Shown here one piece after another: positions 1 through 44,512 of a stretch of 64,000 nt of DNA. A program made the position numbers and the translations under genes. The stretch spans positions 449,337-513,336 of the forward strand of contig NMRA01000220.1 of the NCBI GenBank assembly GCA_002633005.1, given 5' to 3'. The stretch is from Phoronis australis. Lineage: Eukaryota > Phoronida > Phoronidae. A model generated the notes under the pieces. The model searched no databases. It saw nothing but the letters and a program-made list of their open reading frames with translations, and had not been told where the DNA came from. How positions within the stretch are numbered: position 1 is the first letter of the stretch; every line of letters starts with the position of its first letter.

Positions 1-132
1 GATGAAAAAACAGAAGCTGCTGGTAAGATGTGAATTTTAATCGAAGCCTTAGTGAATCACTCAGAAACTCGCAATACTCTCTTTGTCGAACCTTATCTTA
101 AGACGGTTTCCAAACCAATCCCGTCATTATTG

Positions 133-261
133 CCAACACGAAAAATGGATTTGGTCTTTTGGGCATTTGAAGACTATTTCAAATACGACAAATTTGTTAA
201 GAATTGATGGCACAAAATATAAAACGTGTAATAAGCATTACAAAAAGAAGTAGGTTTCGCG
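133..261 (+). pseudogene. Possible broken BED-finger transposase fragment
   Basis: MDLVFWAFEDYFKYDKFVKN is read at 145-204, then the frame breaks and DGTKYKTCNKHYKKK follows in another frame. The W-x-Y/F and C-x2-H spacing resembles the BED zinc finger of hAT transposases, but one expected Cys is missing. Weak. Confidence 0.2.
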
Positions 262-310
262 CGCAAACGCTGTGGCCCATAAACAAGTAAGTCTTTTATA
301 TACTGTAGCT

Positions 311-395
311 AAATCGTGGTGGTGTAGTGGTAACGTGCGCGGGCTCTTTCCGCCAGGTCATGAGTTCGAGTCATGGAGACGTGCATTTTTTTCCT
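311..395 (+). repeat. tRNA-derived SINE-like fragment
   Basis: Carries an A-box-like TGGTGTAGTGG and a B-box-like GAGTTCGAGTC at tRNA spacing, followed by a T run. No acceptor stem forms, so it is a tRNA relic, not a working tRNA gene. Confidence 0.5.
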
Positions 396-500
396 GTTTG
401 ATACGTTCTCTGTGTTTTTTGCCTTTTTTTCTTGGGTAATACTTCAAGAATCAAGGAAAATGCTTGATTTTTAGAGGTAAAAACAGAACAATTTCCTGGA

Positions 501-645
501 CGGGAGGGGGGCAAACCCCCCTCCCGACCTCGCCCCATTGGGTGCTATGCGCATCTAGTACAATCGTGGTTCACTTTGCGCAAATGCTTCCAGCCGGACA
601 AAATGTTGGGCCCCCCTTGTGATATCCTAGATCCGCGCCTGCTTA
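501..645. mobile_element. DNA transposon end with GC-rich hairpin
   Basis: A perfect 11-bp stem, CGGGAGGGGGG with a CAAA loop (501-526), lies near GGCGCGGATCTAGG read on the minus strand (about 626-645). GGATC(C/T)AGG plus G-runs is common at the ends of several DNA transposons. Only one end is evident. Confidence 0.35.
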
Positions 646-2599
646 GTAGATAGCGATCATATATAAATCTAGAAAGTCCCAGGACAGTGTCACAAAATTT
701 AATAGAGATTTGAATAAATTTCCAAAATATTACACAGCACTGCTAACTGAAGTCACCAAGTCAACCTCACAATTCATGACCATTTTATTTCCACTGAGGC
801 CATTCCTTTATAATTAAGTAGTGACACATATATCCACTCATGGGAGACACAGCACTGAAAGAAGTGGGTGCCAGTGCGTGGGGGGCTATATAGCCCCCAT
901 GGTGCGCCGCCCATGCATTAACCTGCATAATTTTAAAAACTTTAAATGGAACGAAAATTTTGCATTAATCTCTCACATGTTCCGAGATTATGGTGTGCGG
1001 CTATAGTTACTCCAACAGCGAGCAAATGTGAGCATTTTAGTTAGCCGCAGGCCTGCATGACCCAACCACCCGATAGAACAGTCATGGTGTTTTAACCCTA
1101 TCAAAATGGCCATTGTGTTTGCGGCAGGGAACTTCAGCATTTTAAACGTGACTTACGACATTTGACGAGGTTAATCTCTGTTCCGTGGTCAGTTACTGAC
1201 ACGCTCACATTAGCAGTTACATGAAGGACTTCCAAGATGATTCGCCTGCGGTTCCCTCCGGGCAAGTATTTTTTTCTGTCGGCAAGTGAAATTCTAGGTT
1301 TACTTGCTCGACAGTAATCTTTTAAATTTTCCATACATTCATACATTTGGGTAGTCAGTCGAGATTTCAATGCAAAGCACAGCTTTTGCATAGCATTGGT
1401 CACTGGAGACTACATGTATTAATCAAATAAAACCATATATATTTTTCCAGGGAGGACTGTCAGCTCCCTTTTCGTTTTTTTAATCGTACATCACGTACTC
1501 AGTCAATACAATTACCTAACAACCTGACAGAGCGCGTAAACCATGCTGTTCATTTTCCGTTTTTTTTTGGAAATCATAAAGTGGGGACCAGCCGTTAAAT
1601 TGATATCCATGCGAACACCATGTTCGGGCAAACTTGGACTGCGTAAAACACTCCTTACCTGTACTTCATTGCCTTATCAAATGTTGTCCGTGCACCGATG
1701 GTACAGACCACAGCAATAGATTAAAACTTTCCTAATCTTTCTTTTGAGAATGAATTTTCATGACAAAATCGAATTTCGCTTGAAGCCATATCATGTACTT
1801 AATATACTAAGTGAAAAGGGAAGTATTACCCTACGCCCAACTCAGTGAGTTAATGCCTGTCGAATAGCCAATACAATTTACGTTACACACGTCCCACCAT
1901 AAATTATTCATGTATGCTGTTGGCACGCCAACACTGTGCACTGGACAAATGATTTCCCCTATGTTACCGCCAAATGCGCCCATACTGGACATAATTAAAC
2001 ATATACAATAAACAACTAGAGCACGAAAATTTTAAGTGCAATAAAACCAAAGAAAATGGATGAGAGAGAGAACTTATATTTCTTTTCAAACGATACATAC
2101 ATAACAATCAGTGTTTGAGTAACTAAAAACCCAACGTTATTTTAAACACCATCTTGGCACCGAAGTCCAATCGGCCCAGTGGGCCATCAAAACATGAAAA
2201 TGAACAATCATGTGATAAAACTATATCAGATGCAGCCAACTCAATCACCTCATCCACTAAACACGTGTAATGAAGACCATGCAATTACACTTTAGTCAAC
2301 CCATAAAAGAGAACAATGCATCACTTTAAGCATAGTTTCTTATCCAACCAAAAATTCAGGGCATTTACACCGCAGTTCACACGAGATGTTACAAATTTAA
2401 CTGGTAAATAACAGACAGATGCTTTAAGACAATGTAGTGACATCAAAATGAAAACGAAAGCAAGAACTAATCAGAAACTACCTGCTTTAAGTCTGTACAT
2501 TTAGCAAAATATCTTACTAACCATAAAATTACTCAGCAAAAGTATATTTTCTCCATTAAAGTAAAAATTCCAGAGAATTCATACCAATCAGTCACTAAT

Positions 2600-2965
2600 C
2601 AAGTCACGGGACCTTGGATAATTTAGCAAAAAAGGTACATTCATAGCAAAACAATGATACAACCAAATTTCCTATGCTATAAATGTTCAAGATAAAATTT
2701 CGAAAAAGCCGTTTCTGTTTTCTAAATTCTCATTTCCTTTTTTGCAAATTAAGTTTTTTTCATAAACATCACTTAAGTCATATTTCTGAGAGCCCCTCAT
2801 ACAAAAGTGGGACATTCTAAAACAATTCCGAACATTGTTTTGGAGAACAATGCATAAACCATAGTATCACAAAGTTTCATGTGGACTGGTCGAGCCATTT
2901 CCGAGACATAATGTTCCAAGTTGGCCAAAATTGAACAATATTCAAGGCTCCTACAAAGCCTTAAG
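2600..2965 (-). repeat. Interspersed repeat family A, copy 1
   Basis: The reverse complement resembles 14240-14670 and 52380-52760, with shared stretches around CAGAAATGGC..GATTGGAT and TTTGGT..TTGTTTTGCTAT. Family class unknown. Confidence 0.5.
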
Positions 2966-5454
2966 AATTTAGAAAACAATCCAATGTAAACTGATGCTCA
3001 TCACAATTTTACGAACACAACCACATCTTGTGTTATCAACTTTATTTTCCCATACTGCACTGAAATTTCTAATAACTCAAAATCGAACATCTTTGGCCTT
3101 GTTTTTAATCAGGGTCTTCAGTAGCCATATGTCTCACAGCACATCATCTCTTTAGTTTCATTGACAACAGAACCATTTTACCTACAAAAATTGACAAAGC
3201 AGATGCAGTACTGAAACAACACACAGCTCGAGTTCAAGTGAACAACCTTATTTCCCTAAAATAGTATATTGTATCAAAAATGGATCAGACTCCTCATCTT
3301 AGCAAAAGTCGAAATGCTGCCAAACTGTCAAAAACAAAGAGAATTTTAACATTAATAAACTTCTTAAACATGACAACTGGCTTCTTTGAGACTTATAAAA
3401 AATCTCAAAACATTTAAAACCATGGTCAGTGAAGCTACCAACATCTTGTGAGGAGAAAACGCAAGCAGGCATTCTCAACACAACTGAGAACTCTTCTGAA
3501 TATTGAATTAGTGCATTCAAAATCACTTCAATCAGAAAACGTAAAATTTGAAAGGATTCCAATAACACAATGAGATATAAAATGTGAAATTTCAATTAAT
3601 TCGTTTGCATCCGGTTTAATTATAACCTTTCATAGACTTTTCCTCTTCACCACTCAGAATCTTCACTCTGCAAAAAACAGTCAACAAAATGACAGACTAG
3701 CACATCACTGGTATGTTTTACAATGGCGTCTTTGAATATCCAACCGCATTTACCTTTTACTGTAGTGTAAAATGTTCATTACTATATTGTTGTGTGCTGA
3801 AGTGTATGGCAATATGCTCACATGAATGATGACTGTTACAATCCTATTGTACCGTAACATGGATTTTAAAAGGATACTAAACCATATTCTGGCGATTTCA
3901 CTGACTGCTATAGCCACCTGCTATTGTCTTACATGTACAGTACAATCCGAAAGAATGCAAACAAAAGGATCCGGAAATCTCCAGTCATAATAGGCTGGGC
4001 TGAAGTCTTACTCGTTAGTTGTCTGCTCTCATGACCAAGAATGAAAGGAAATTAACAAGAATGTCAGCATTAAAGGTGGGTAAGACATTCTGTAATTAAA
4101 ATTTTGCCACCTTAATAGTTATTTCCAGGCATTTTTGTTGTTAACAGAATTAGCCGGCACTACGGGACATGATTATTTTGTCCGATTACTTGTCTTATTC
4201 TGTACTCCCCTCCACGAAAATATGAAAGAACTGTTTAGTTAAAACATAGAATGGATACAGTGGGTCGAGATACGCAGTCTCTCGCCAGTCATCAACTGAC
4301 TCTCCTGAAGCGTTAGTCACACCCGACCATTTGGCGATGAACATTTCGCCCTGTTTGGCTGGCTAAAAACAATAATCCAATAGGGACTTTTACACTAATT
4401 ATAAAACCGATTTCGCAAAATTCCCTTAAATTTCCTGTCAGAATTTCGCAAATCTGATGTTGGTTTTGGTTCTTCAGTTAAGAGCTTGAAAAATGTTTAA
4501 AGTGACTACTAATCAGGGTAAAATGCACCTTTAAGTGTTCAGTTGGCAATATCTCTTAATGGTCAAAATTCCGGTTCAGTATCCTTTAATTATACGTGTG
4601 AAATGAGTATATCTTTGTGTCATTTCCTTAGTCCTTATAGTAAAGGGCTAACGGACACAGACCCCGAATGGCAAGGAGAAATCTCATCACCAAGAATGAG
4701 CGATTGTGTCACCAATAAGCAGTTTTTAAAGCTATTCTACAATGAAGGCGTCATCAATTCTTGAACTGAGAAGACGCATGAATGATAACAACTCATCAAC
4801 CATTTCCAGTGCACTAGATAACCTCATGAATAAGCCGTAGAAAAAACACTTGTAGTCTATCAAACATTTTGTGAACACAACACAAATATAGAGGATTTCA
4901 TAAATAATTCAAAGTACCAAAGGTGCATCTTAAATTGTGGATTCTAGTCATCATCTAGGCTTGACAACTTTGATGAGTTTCCAGCTGTGTCAATTTCAAA
5001 GGACTTCCAGCAGAGTGGCAGTACAATCTCTGACAATGTCCAACTAGGTCAATTTCTACTGTGCCGATTTCAGAGGTTATTTTGTTCAAAATGGCTCTTG
5101 TGTTCAAATGGATCCCAAGGACCATAAAACAGTCGAATATTCCTTATGACCTTTGATCAATAAAAATTTAAAATAAGAATACTAGATATGAATACCGTGC
5201 TCCCAAACCAAATATTCTTTATGAACACATTACGTGATGTACTCCTCCTCCAAACTCACTGAAAGCAGTCGTTCTCGTTACCATGGAAATGTGAGCCGAC
5301 AACCAATCAAATGCTTGCAATAAATTGCTGAATATGCTCTCCACAGTACCAGGATTGGAAAGAAAATGACAAAATAGTATCAGTAAGGATGGACGTTCAC
5401 TTTACAACAACATAATTGAATATGACAAGAATACGAATAATACTGTAATAAACA

Positions 5455-6710
5455 AGAGCAACGCGGAGCGTTGAAATGCACCCACGAATGCATCGCAAAT
5501 GGTGTGCTTTTAGGGTTGTTTATTTATGTCATTAAAATGGCCACTAGATGGCGCATCAAATCCGTCTGAAAATCCCAAAAATGTCATCGTTTCTTTAAAA
5601 GAAACCATTTACCAACTTTAATTAAAATTTGCCGAGGAAATTCAGAGAAACAGAGGAAAACAAGGGGACGCAGTGTTCATCAGATCAGTCTAAAAGTTGT
5701 CACTTTCTCTTGTTAACTTCATATAAATACACGTGCTAAATTTAATAGAGATCCTGCAGAGGGCTTAGGACACACAGGTAGGGGTGCAAAAAACAAAACC
5801 GACACTAGGAGGCACCACAGTAGTCGAAGTCATCAGAAAACCATCGGCAACCGTCCCCTTCATAGAAAGTACATACATGCCAACTTTCTTTAGAGTGGTT
5901 TGGTTGACAGAGGGACGAACGCCACAAAACAGACTCAAAAACAACAAAAATGGCCACTAGGTGGTGTAAAAAACCTTGAATCAATCCGAAGATGAATGGC
6001 TAGCGTCAACTCACTAATGGAGGTCTATGTGCCAAATTTTATGGAAATCTGTTGAGTACCTTTGAAGATACAGCGATAAACATAAAAAACTAAAATTGCC
6101 ACTAGGGGCACACTGGTAGACCGATCTGTCCAAAAGGCGTCGTCGTCTGTTGTCAACTTTATATAAATACATTTGCTAAATTTAATATAGATCCTGTAGA
6201 GCGTTTAGGAGATACAGCCATGGGCGCAAAAACAAACAAAACTGCCACTAGGAGGCGCCACAGTAGTCGAAGTCATCGGAAAATCATCGTCAACTGTATT
6301 CTTTATAGTAAGACCATACATGCCAATTTTTACAATCATCCTTAGAGTGGTTTGATTGTTANAAAACGGCTCGAAAATAGTAAAAAATTGCTAGTAGATG
6401 GTGCAAAATCTATCTTAGCAATCCGACAACGGGAGGATTTCGCCAACTCATTAATAGATGTCTATGTACCAAATTTCATGAAAATCGGTTGAAGACCTTT
6501 GAAGATACAGAAGCAAACGTAAAAAACTAAAATTGCCACTAGGGGGCACAGCGGTATTCGGGTCGGTCTGAAACTCTGTCGTAAACCCCCATAGGAGCCC
6601 ACCTGCCAAATTTCAATACGATCCTGCAAGGGGTTTAGGAGATGCAGCCATGGACCCCAGACAGAGATGACGGCAATGTGCGCCCACATATAAATATGTG
6701 GGCGCATAAA
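5455..6710. repeat. Helentron/pearl-like element with about 145-bp tandem repeats
   Basis: The marker GCCACTAG(G/A) recurs near 5545, 5809 (as GACACTAG), 5953, 6097, 6243, 6389 (diverged) and 6534, about 145 bp apart. Units alternate in three types, so every third unit is most alike (for example near 5805 and 6239). The array begins with a small hairpin CAACGC-GGA-GCGTTG (5459-5473) and ends with a perfect 12-bp stem, TGCGCCCACATA, at 6679-6706. Internal tandem repeats plus a terminal hairpin recall non-autonomous Helitron/Helentron elements; that class is inference. A single N sits at 6361. Confidence 0.55.
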
Positions 6711-7624
6711 AAACGCAAGTGTGCTTAAAAGAGTAGGCTTTGCAGTTTTCTATTGATTGATATCGTAGCATTGATCACAGCTACCAGATTAGTCTGTGAC
6801 ATTTTCAGTTGCAGTTATAGGTGCTTAAAACACAAAGTTCAACAAATAGAATTTATTAGGCAAACTAGTAATTTGTCGTTAAGATCAAATTAGAACTGTT
6901 TTAACAAATGTCATTTAATGCCCTATTCAAACCTGAGTGAAAGTGAATAGTTTAAATTCAATTTATAGTTAACTAGATGTAGATGACATAATCAAACACA
7001 GAAGTGTCATTACCGCAAGAACACCGCATTTGTGCGGATTACGTGGTCGGTCTAGCAGTCGATGAAAATCAATTCATTCAAACCACGATGACACAACCTA
7101 TATGAAAGAAAAAGAGAGACAGCATTTATCATGGTTCACAGGTTAGTGTCTAGGACCACATTCCAAACCAACAAAAATGGTGACAGGAAATGTATCGGAC
7201 AACAGCAGTAAAGCACATGTCCCAGACAGCATTCAGAGGATGACTGTTGTTAAATGGTGGATATACATGACTGCTACACTTGAATGTCACAATGGAGAAT
7301 ACGAAATATGATGCACTTCCTGTGCAGGATGAACTATTTACAACCAATACCTGTACTCCAGCGGCCAAACCATTCTCAAACAGACTAGTACATTTGATTT
7401 CCTACGCCATACCATAGGTTCATCTTATCCTAAAAGATAAAACAGGATTTTCATATACCAGCATACTTAACGATACAGGTCCACTATCTTGGTCCATACT
7501 ACCTCCGCGACTGGGCTTAGATCAACCACAGTACCGCAAATTGTCTGGTATCTTGTACACAAGTCATCAAACAATTACAGTTCCCCAACATATACTTAAA
7601 ACATGATACATGGCACATCCGACG

Positions 7625-29301
<21,677 letters not shown>

Positions 29302-29620
29302 GATGGAAATGTGAATGTAGCAGCCTAAAATAATAAATAAAAAATGGACATAAATTGTAATATTTGAAAACAAAACAAATAAATTATTACTAAAAATATC
29401 AAAAGTATATAAAAGTTATTTTTGTTTTTATTGATCATTTAATGTTCATAAATAAGATAAGTTCCTTCATTTTAATAAATTGTTTGTTTTATATGAGCAG
29501 CCTTGAGTCACGAAAATTCCCGTCTATGATGTCATTTTCCACGAGAACCGTGTTTACAGTCGCCAGAAAAGTTTAGTTGATGAAATAAATAAAGAAAGTT
29601 GCCGAGTTTTGAAGATCAAA
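29302..29620. promoter_or_regulatory. Divergent promoter between PRPF4B and GABARAPL2
   Basis: Only 319 bp separate the two start codons, which point away from each other, so both promoters and 5' leaders must share or overlap this stretch unless there are hidden 5' non-coding exons. Visible elements: TATATAAAAG at 29406-29415 (plus orientation, about 205 bp from the GABARAPL2 ATG), TGAGTCA at 29504-29510 (AP-1 core) and TGATGTCA at 29527-29534 (one mismatch to a CRE/ATF site). The left part is very AT-rich. Which sites work is unknown. Confidence 0.7.
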
Positions 29621-40530
<10,910 letters not shown>

Positions 40531-43500
40531 AGATGGAAATGAGGTACTGAGCAGTATGCTGCAGACCGGTGATGAAGACTTATGTTTATGGTTATGAATG
40601 GTGAATATTGGCATACAGCAGAGGAAAGCATTTTGGACCAAAATATGGTATATCATGGCAATTTGATGGGGTTGTGAAACAAATTTGATTTGACTGTTTA
40701 TTGTGAGCTCTTAAAAACCAAGTGACATTGCTTTAGCAGCTCTTAACTAAAATAGTTTTACATTTGTACTGTACTCTCCATTCTAAGCACCCTAAAAATT
40801 TCCCCTCGTGTCGTGCTGCTTTGTTGCAATGTATAAACAAAAGAATTTTGTTTTTTCAAAACCTTAACATTTATTCTAACTATGCCAAAATATTGTAGTT
40901 GGTGTTGAATCTTTGTAATTAATCATTTGCTCACAACTCTGTGTCTTATAATTGTCAGAGCAAGTTTTAATATGAATAGCTTGGTTTCTTGGGCATTTTT
41001 TGAATTCCAAAGGTACTTTGACTGCACCTTTCACAAAACTTAGTTATCATTTAGGTTACTTGATATACCAGTATGAGGCAAGTCCTGGTTTCTTCCTTAC
41101 TCCGATTTAATTTGTGGTCTAGGCAAGAGTGAAAAGTTCATTTCTGCTTGAGACCAGATAGAGCGGCTTACGTTGGTGCATCATTTTATCAAGTCATGCC
41201 TTGTGTGGGTCAAGAATGAAACGACAGTTTGTTGTTGAACTGAGCATAGCAATAACTAAGTGTCTCTTCTTTAAAAGAGCAGACATTAACTTTTAATCTG
41301 AATAAAGAACAAGTGGAATGAAAACAGTCTTATAATGATATGTGCGAACCAAATCTTGGTGCTTTTTAGACCTTTTTATACGCCATTCAAAGGAGGCTGC
41401 CATACTTAAGCTGCCATTCAGTGATTGCCCGACTTGTCTCCGTTGAGGTATCCCAATGGTGTTCAGCTGCAGCGAAGAGGGATGCTAACTCTTCTGTAGA
41501 TGGTGAAATGAATAGTCTAAAGAAGGCTGGTTCACAACAATGCCTAATACAGTGTATTCATTCTGTGACAAGTCAAGAAGAGGTCATGCTTAGTCTTGCC
41601 AGGCAGAAATGTTACAGAAACTGGGGGATGTTTTAGGGCATGGGTGCTTATAATAGTGAATGCAGTATTTATATAATGTTATGAAAGTTTTTCTCATTAT
41701 TTGCCATTTTCAGCAACTATTCCAAGGTAAATATTTGAGAATTGTTCTTGATGGTCCTTCTTAATGACGGAATGTTTTTCCATTCATTCATGGACTTTGT
41801 TGAATGTATAGGGCAGCTGGCTAATCATGGTGTTGCAGCACTGTTATGATTAATTTTCTACACTGCGTCTTCACAGGAGCGTAAACCTATTTCTATGGTA
41901 ATGTGTCATTCCAGATGTAAAATTGAGTTGAATCATTAAGCCACCAGTCAATTAGTCCACTAAAATTTAGCTGTCGTGTTTCATTGGACGAAGGGCATTG
42001 TGTCTTAAAATTTGAAATTAATCTGCATGTGACACATTTTGATTTCTTTACGAGTGCGTCATTACCTTTTACCAATAGCAGTTAAGCTATATGATTCAAT
42101 AGTGAAAAGGTTTAGTGTGTAATTATGATAGAAATGATAATTCAAATGACATATACCATTGTTTGGAGTGTTGAACTCATTTGAGATAGAATATCTTCAT
42201 CAAGCAACCACTCATTGTTAAATACTTGGTAATGCGAAATTAATAGTATGCAGTGGTCTGCTACTTCACAAGAACATGTACTTGAACCATGAAGGCAAGA
42301 CAACCTCAATACTTTTACACGAAATTCATTTTATTCTGCAGTCACCAGATTATTTACAAGATCGTGTAAGAAATTAATCCAAATGGCCCTGAATTCACCG
42401 ACGTCACTCCCCTTTGGGGTGATTGGATTAAATTCGGTTAATAATTTGTCGGGTTATCAGAACTTCGAAACTCGTTTGAAATTTGCCATGTTCCATCTGT
42501 AGTGTCCAGTCCATAGGAAGACTTTGAGTTTCATTTATCACGTACAACTGCCATGCATGACTCGCTTGTAATGTCACACCCAAGCCCGACATTGACAAAA
42601 TTTCTTTTATTGTCTAACGTGGAAGTGTTTACTACAACTGTGATGATGAAGTGTGGTTACTAGCATACATCTATCTTTCAATGTTAATGTAATGCTCATA
42701 TAACTGTTCTGGTAGCAATGCTCTGCAATGCAAGAAACAAGTATTTATCTGAGAATTTATGGCGAAATTGAAATGATCTAGTAAGTGTTCATGTCAATAA
42801 TGTCTTAGTTGAATTGCAATATGGCTTTTGACTGTATCATTAAATCGATTCCTTTGCCAATTCAAAGGGTCGCATATTATTTGCAACTTGAACAGAAATT
42901 TAACAGCTTACCTCATGTGTACCAAAGAATAAGACAGAACATAATATTACATTGTCAACTTTAAATTTACTTTCCGATTACTGTATAGACTTCTTGACTG
43001 CTGCGTAATAGTTACCCAAATGTGAATTTTGTTTCATGAAATGACAATGATGATCATTTTTGGAATTGTGTTTTAACTGGTTGGAGAAAACATCCAATCA
43101 TCCGACAAATGCTTCGTGATCTGTAAATAATATGTAAGAATGCAACTGTGACAGTGGACTTTGCATATTGGTGACTGGTTTGCATGCTATGTTTGTATTT
43201 TGTTAATCAGCCAATAAATAATAAATTTGTGAACCTATGCTCTGATTTTCATTGTGCATTAATTGCTGCTGTTGATTGAAATTTTACTTGGTTCATGTGG
43301 CTGTATAGGCTAGCGATATACCAAAATGATTCTAAAATTGAAAGATCAGGGCTTCTTTGTGCCTCACTTAATGTGATAGTCCACAAAGTTGGAATAATGT
43401 AAAATATGATGCAGAAGGTGCAGTATAGACCAACAGGTAAAAGCCACTTATAGGGTCCCACAATTTGAGAATCATTTTTCTTCACTGAATGACAGCCATC

Positions 43501-44401
43501 AAACCTGTTATCAAAATACTGGACTCCTAAAACTGAATATTAATGAAAAACACGTGACGAAACATTAAACACGCAAAGCGGGCTGCCGCTGATAAAGCAT
43601 CTGCACTTGTCCCAGTGTTTTAAATGGATGTTTGTGTTTATATTAAACAGCTGGCCTTTGAAGACGTACAGAAGATGCACGTTGCCTGAGGCAAAGACCC
43701 TTTTTCATAACTTCCTATAAATAGTTTTCTGTAGTCCTTTCAGTACTGGAATAGATCATAGCAGTATAGATAGCGAGCTTGAGTTGAGATAATGAGACCC
43801 TGAGAATTTCCCAGAACCTGCCTAAAAAGGAAGAAATGTATTTGTCACAGAATGCTCAGTCCCAAATTAATAAGAAACTGGTATCTGGTGTATTTGTTGT
43901 GATAGACATCACATACAAACTGAATTTAGGTATCAAACTTTGAGACAAGAAGTAAATCGTACAAATCACATGCTTTAATATGATCTGAATCTTTGGACTT
44001 GCAATAGGACTTGCCTAGCCAATGAAGTTCAAAATCCTGTCAACGGTAATAAAACTTAATATAAAAAACAACAAACAGCAGCGTCCATCACATCTTTACA
44101 AGATCCGTGAAAAAATTTCAACAGAACAACTCGGTATATCAATTCTCCATGTATACATCCACTAACGACTACAAAGTAATTCAGTCTTCAGAAAAATGCA
44201 CCCGATAGACTGGGAGAAAAGCAATCCCGATTTTGTACCGAAATGGACATCTTGGCAGTAGTTCGTTCAAGTAATGGCTGACACATGGGTTGTTTGTGCG
44301 ACCCAGTTGATGAACCGTGCACTGCTGGAGTTTTGGCCAGCACTGCACCATGTCTTCATGGTTGTAATACACCAAGTCGAAATAAACCACATGACTGAAG
44401 T
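40531..44401. other. Convergent intergenic region between GABARAPL2 and PIGU
   Basis: Tail-to-tail space holding the 3' UTRs of both genes. No coding region seen; the open frames here are short and without recognisable motifs. An ATTAAA on the minus strand at 43974-43979 is a weak candidate polyadenylation signal for PIGU. Confidence 0.5.
41301..41306 (+). other. Candidate polyadenylation signal of GABARAPL2
   Basis: AATAAA about 770 bp past the GABARAPL2 stop. A second cluster, AATAAATAATAAA near 43213-43225, is followed by GT-rich sequence and could end a longer transcript. Neither is proven. Confidence 0.3.
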
Positions 44402-44512
44402 TCACTCCATAATAACCTCCACCGGTTTTCCATTTAACTTGTGCTCTGTTCCATGGTACAAGTCATAGTCTCTCCTCAGGAAAGCAAATAGAAGGTCACT
44501 GAGCAAGAAAAT
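44402..44512 (-). CDS. PIGU: PIGU exon 12 (stop codon)
   Basis: Encodes [20 protein letters not shown] then [16 protein letters not shown] and TGA, matching human ISDYFYAFLRREYYLTHG. Acceptor TTTTCAG. Confidence 0.95.
   Translation of the reverse strand: MFLLSDLLFAFLRRDYDLYHGTEHKLNGKPVEVIME

Larger units (their letters stand above)
1..7624. other. Gene-free, repeat-rich flank downstream of PRPF4B
   Basis: No open frame here has a recognisable domain. The left part of 6850-7624 is the likely PRPF4B 3' UTR: an AATAAA on the minus strand at 6852-6857 is a candidate signal. The rest holds transposon and satellite debris listed separately; 655-2600 and 2970-5450 show nothing I can name. Confidence 0.6.

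Noticed and set aside
311-395. Functional tRNA gene
   Set aside because: A and B boxes are present but no acceptor stem can pair.
1134-1403. 89-codon minus-strand frame
   Set aside because: No motif, no splice context, repeat-rich surroundings.
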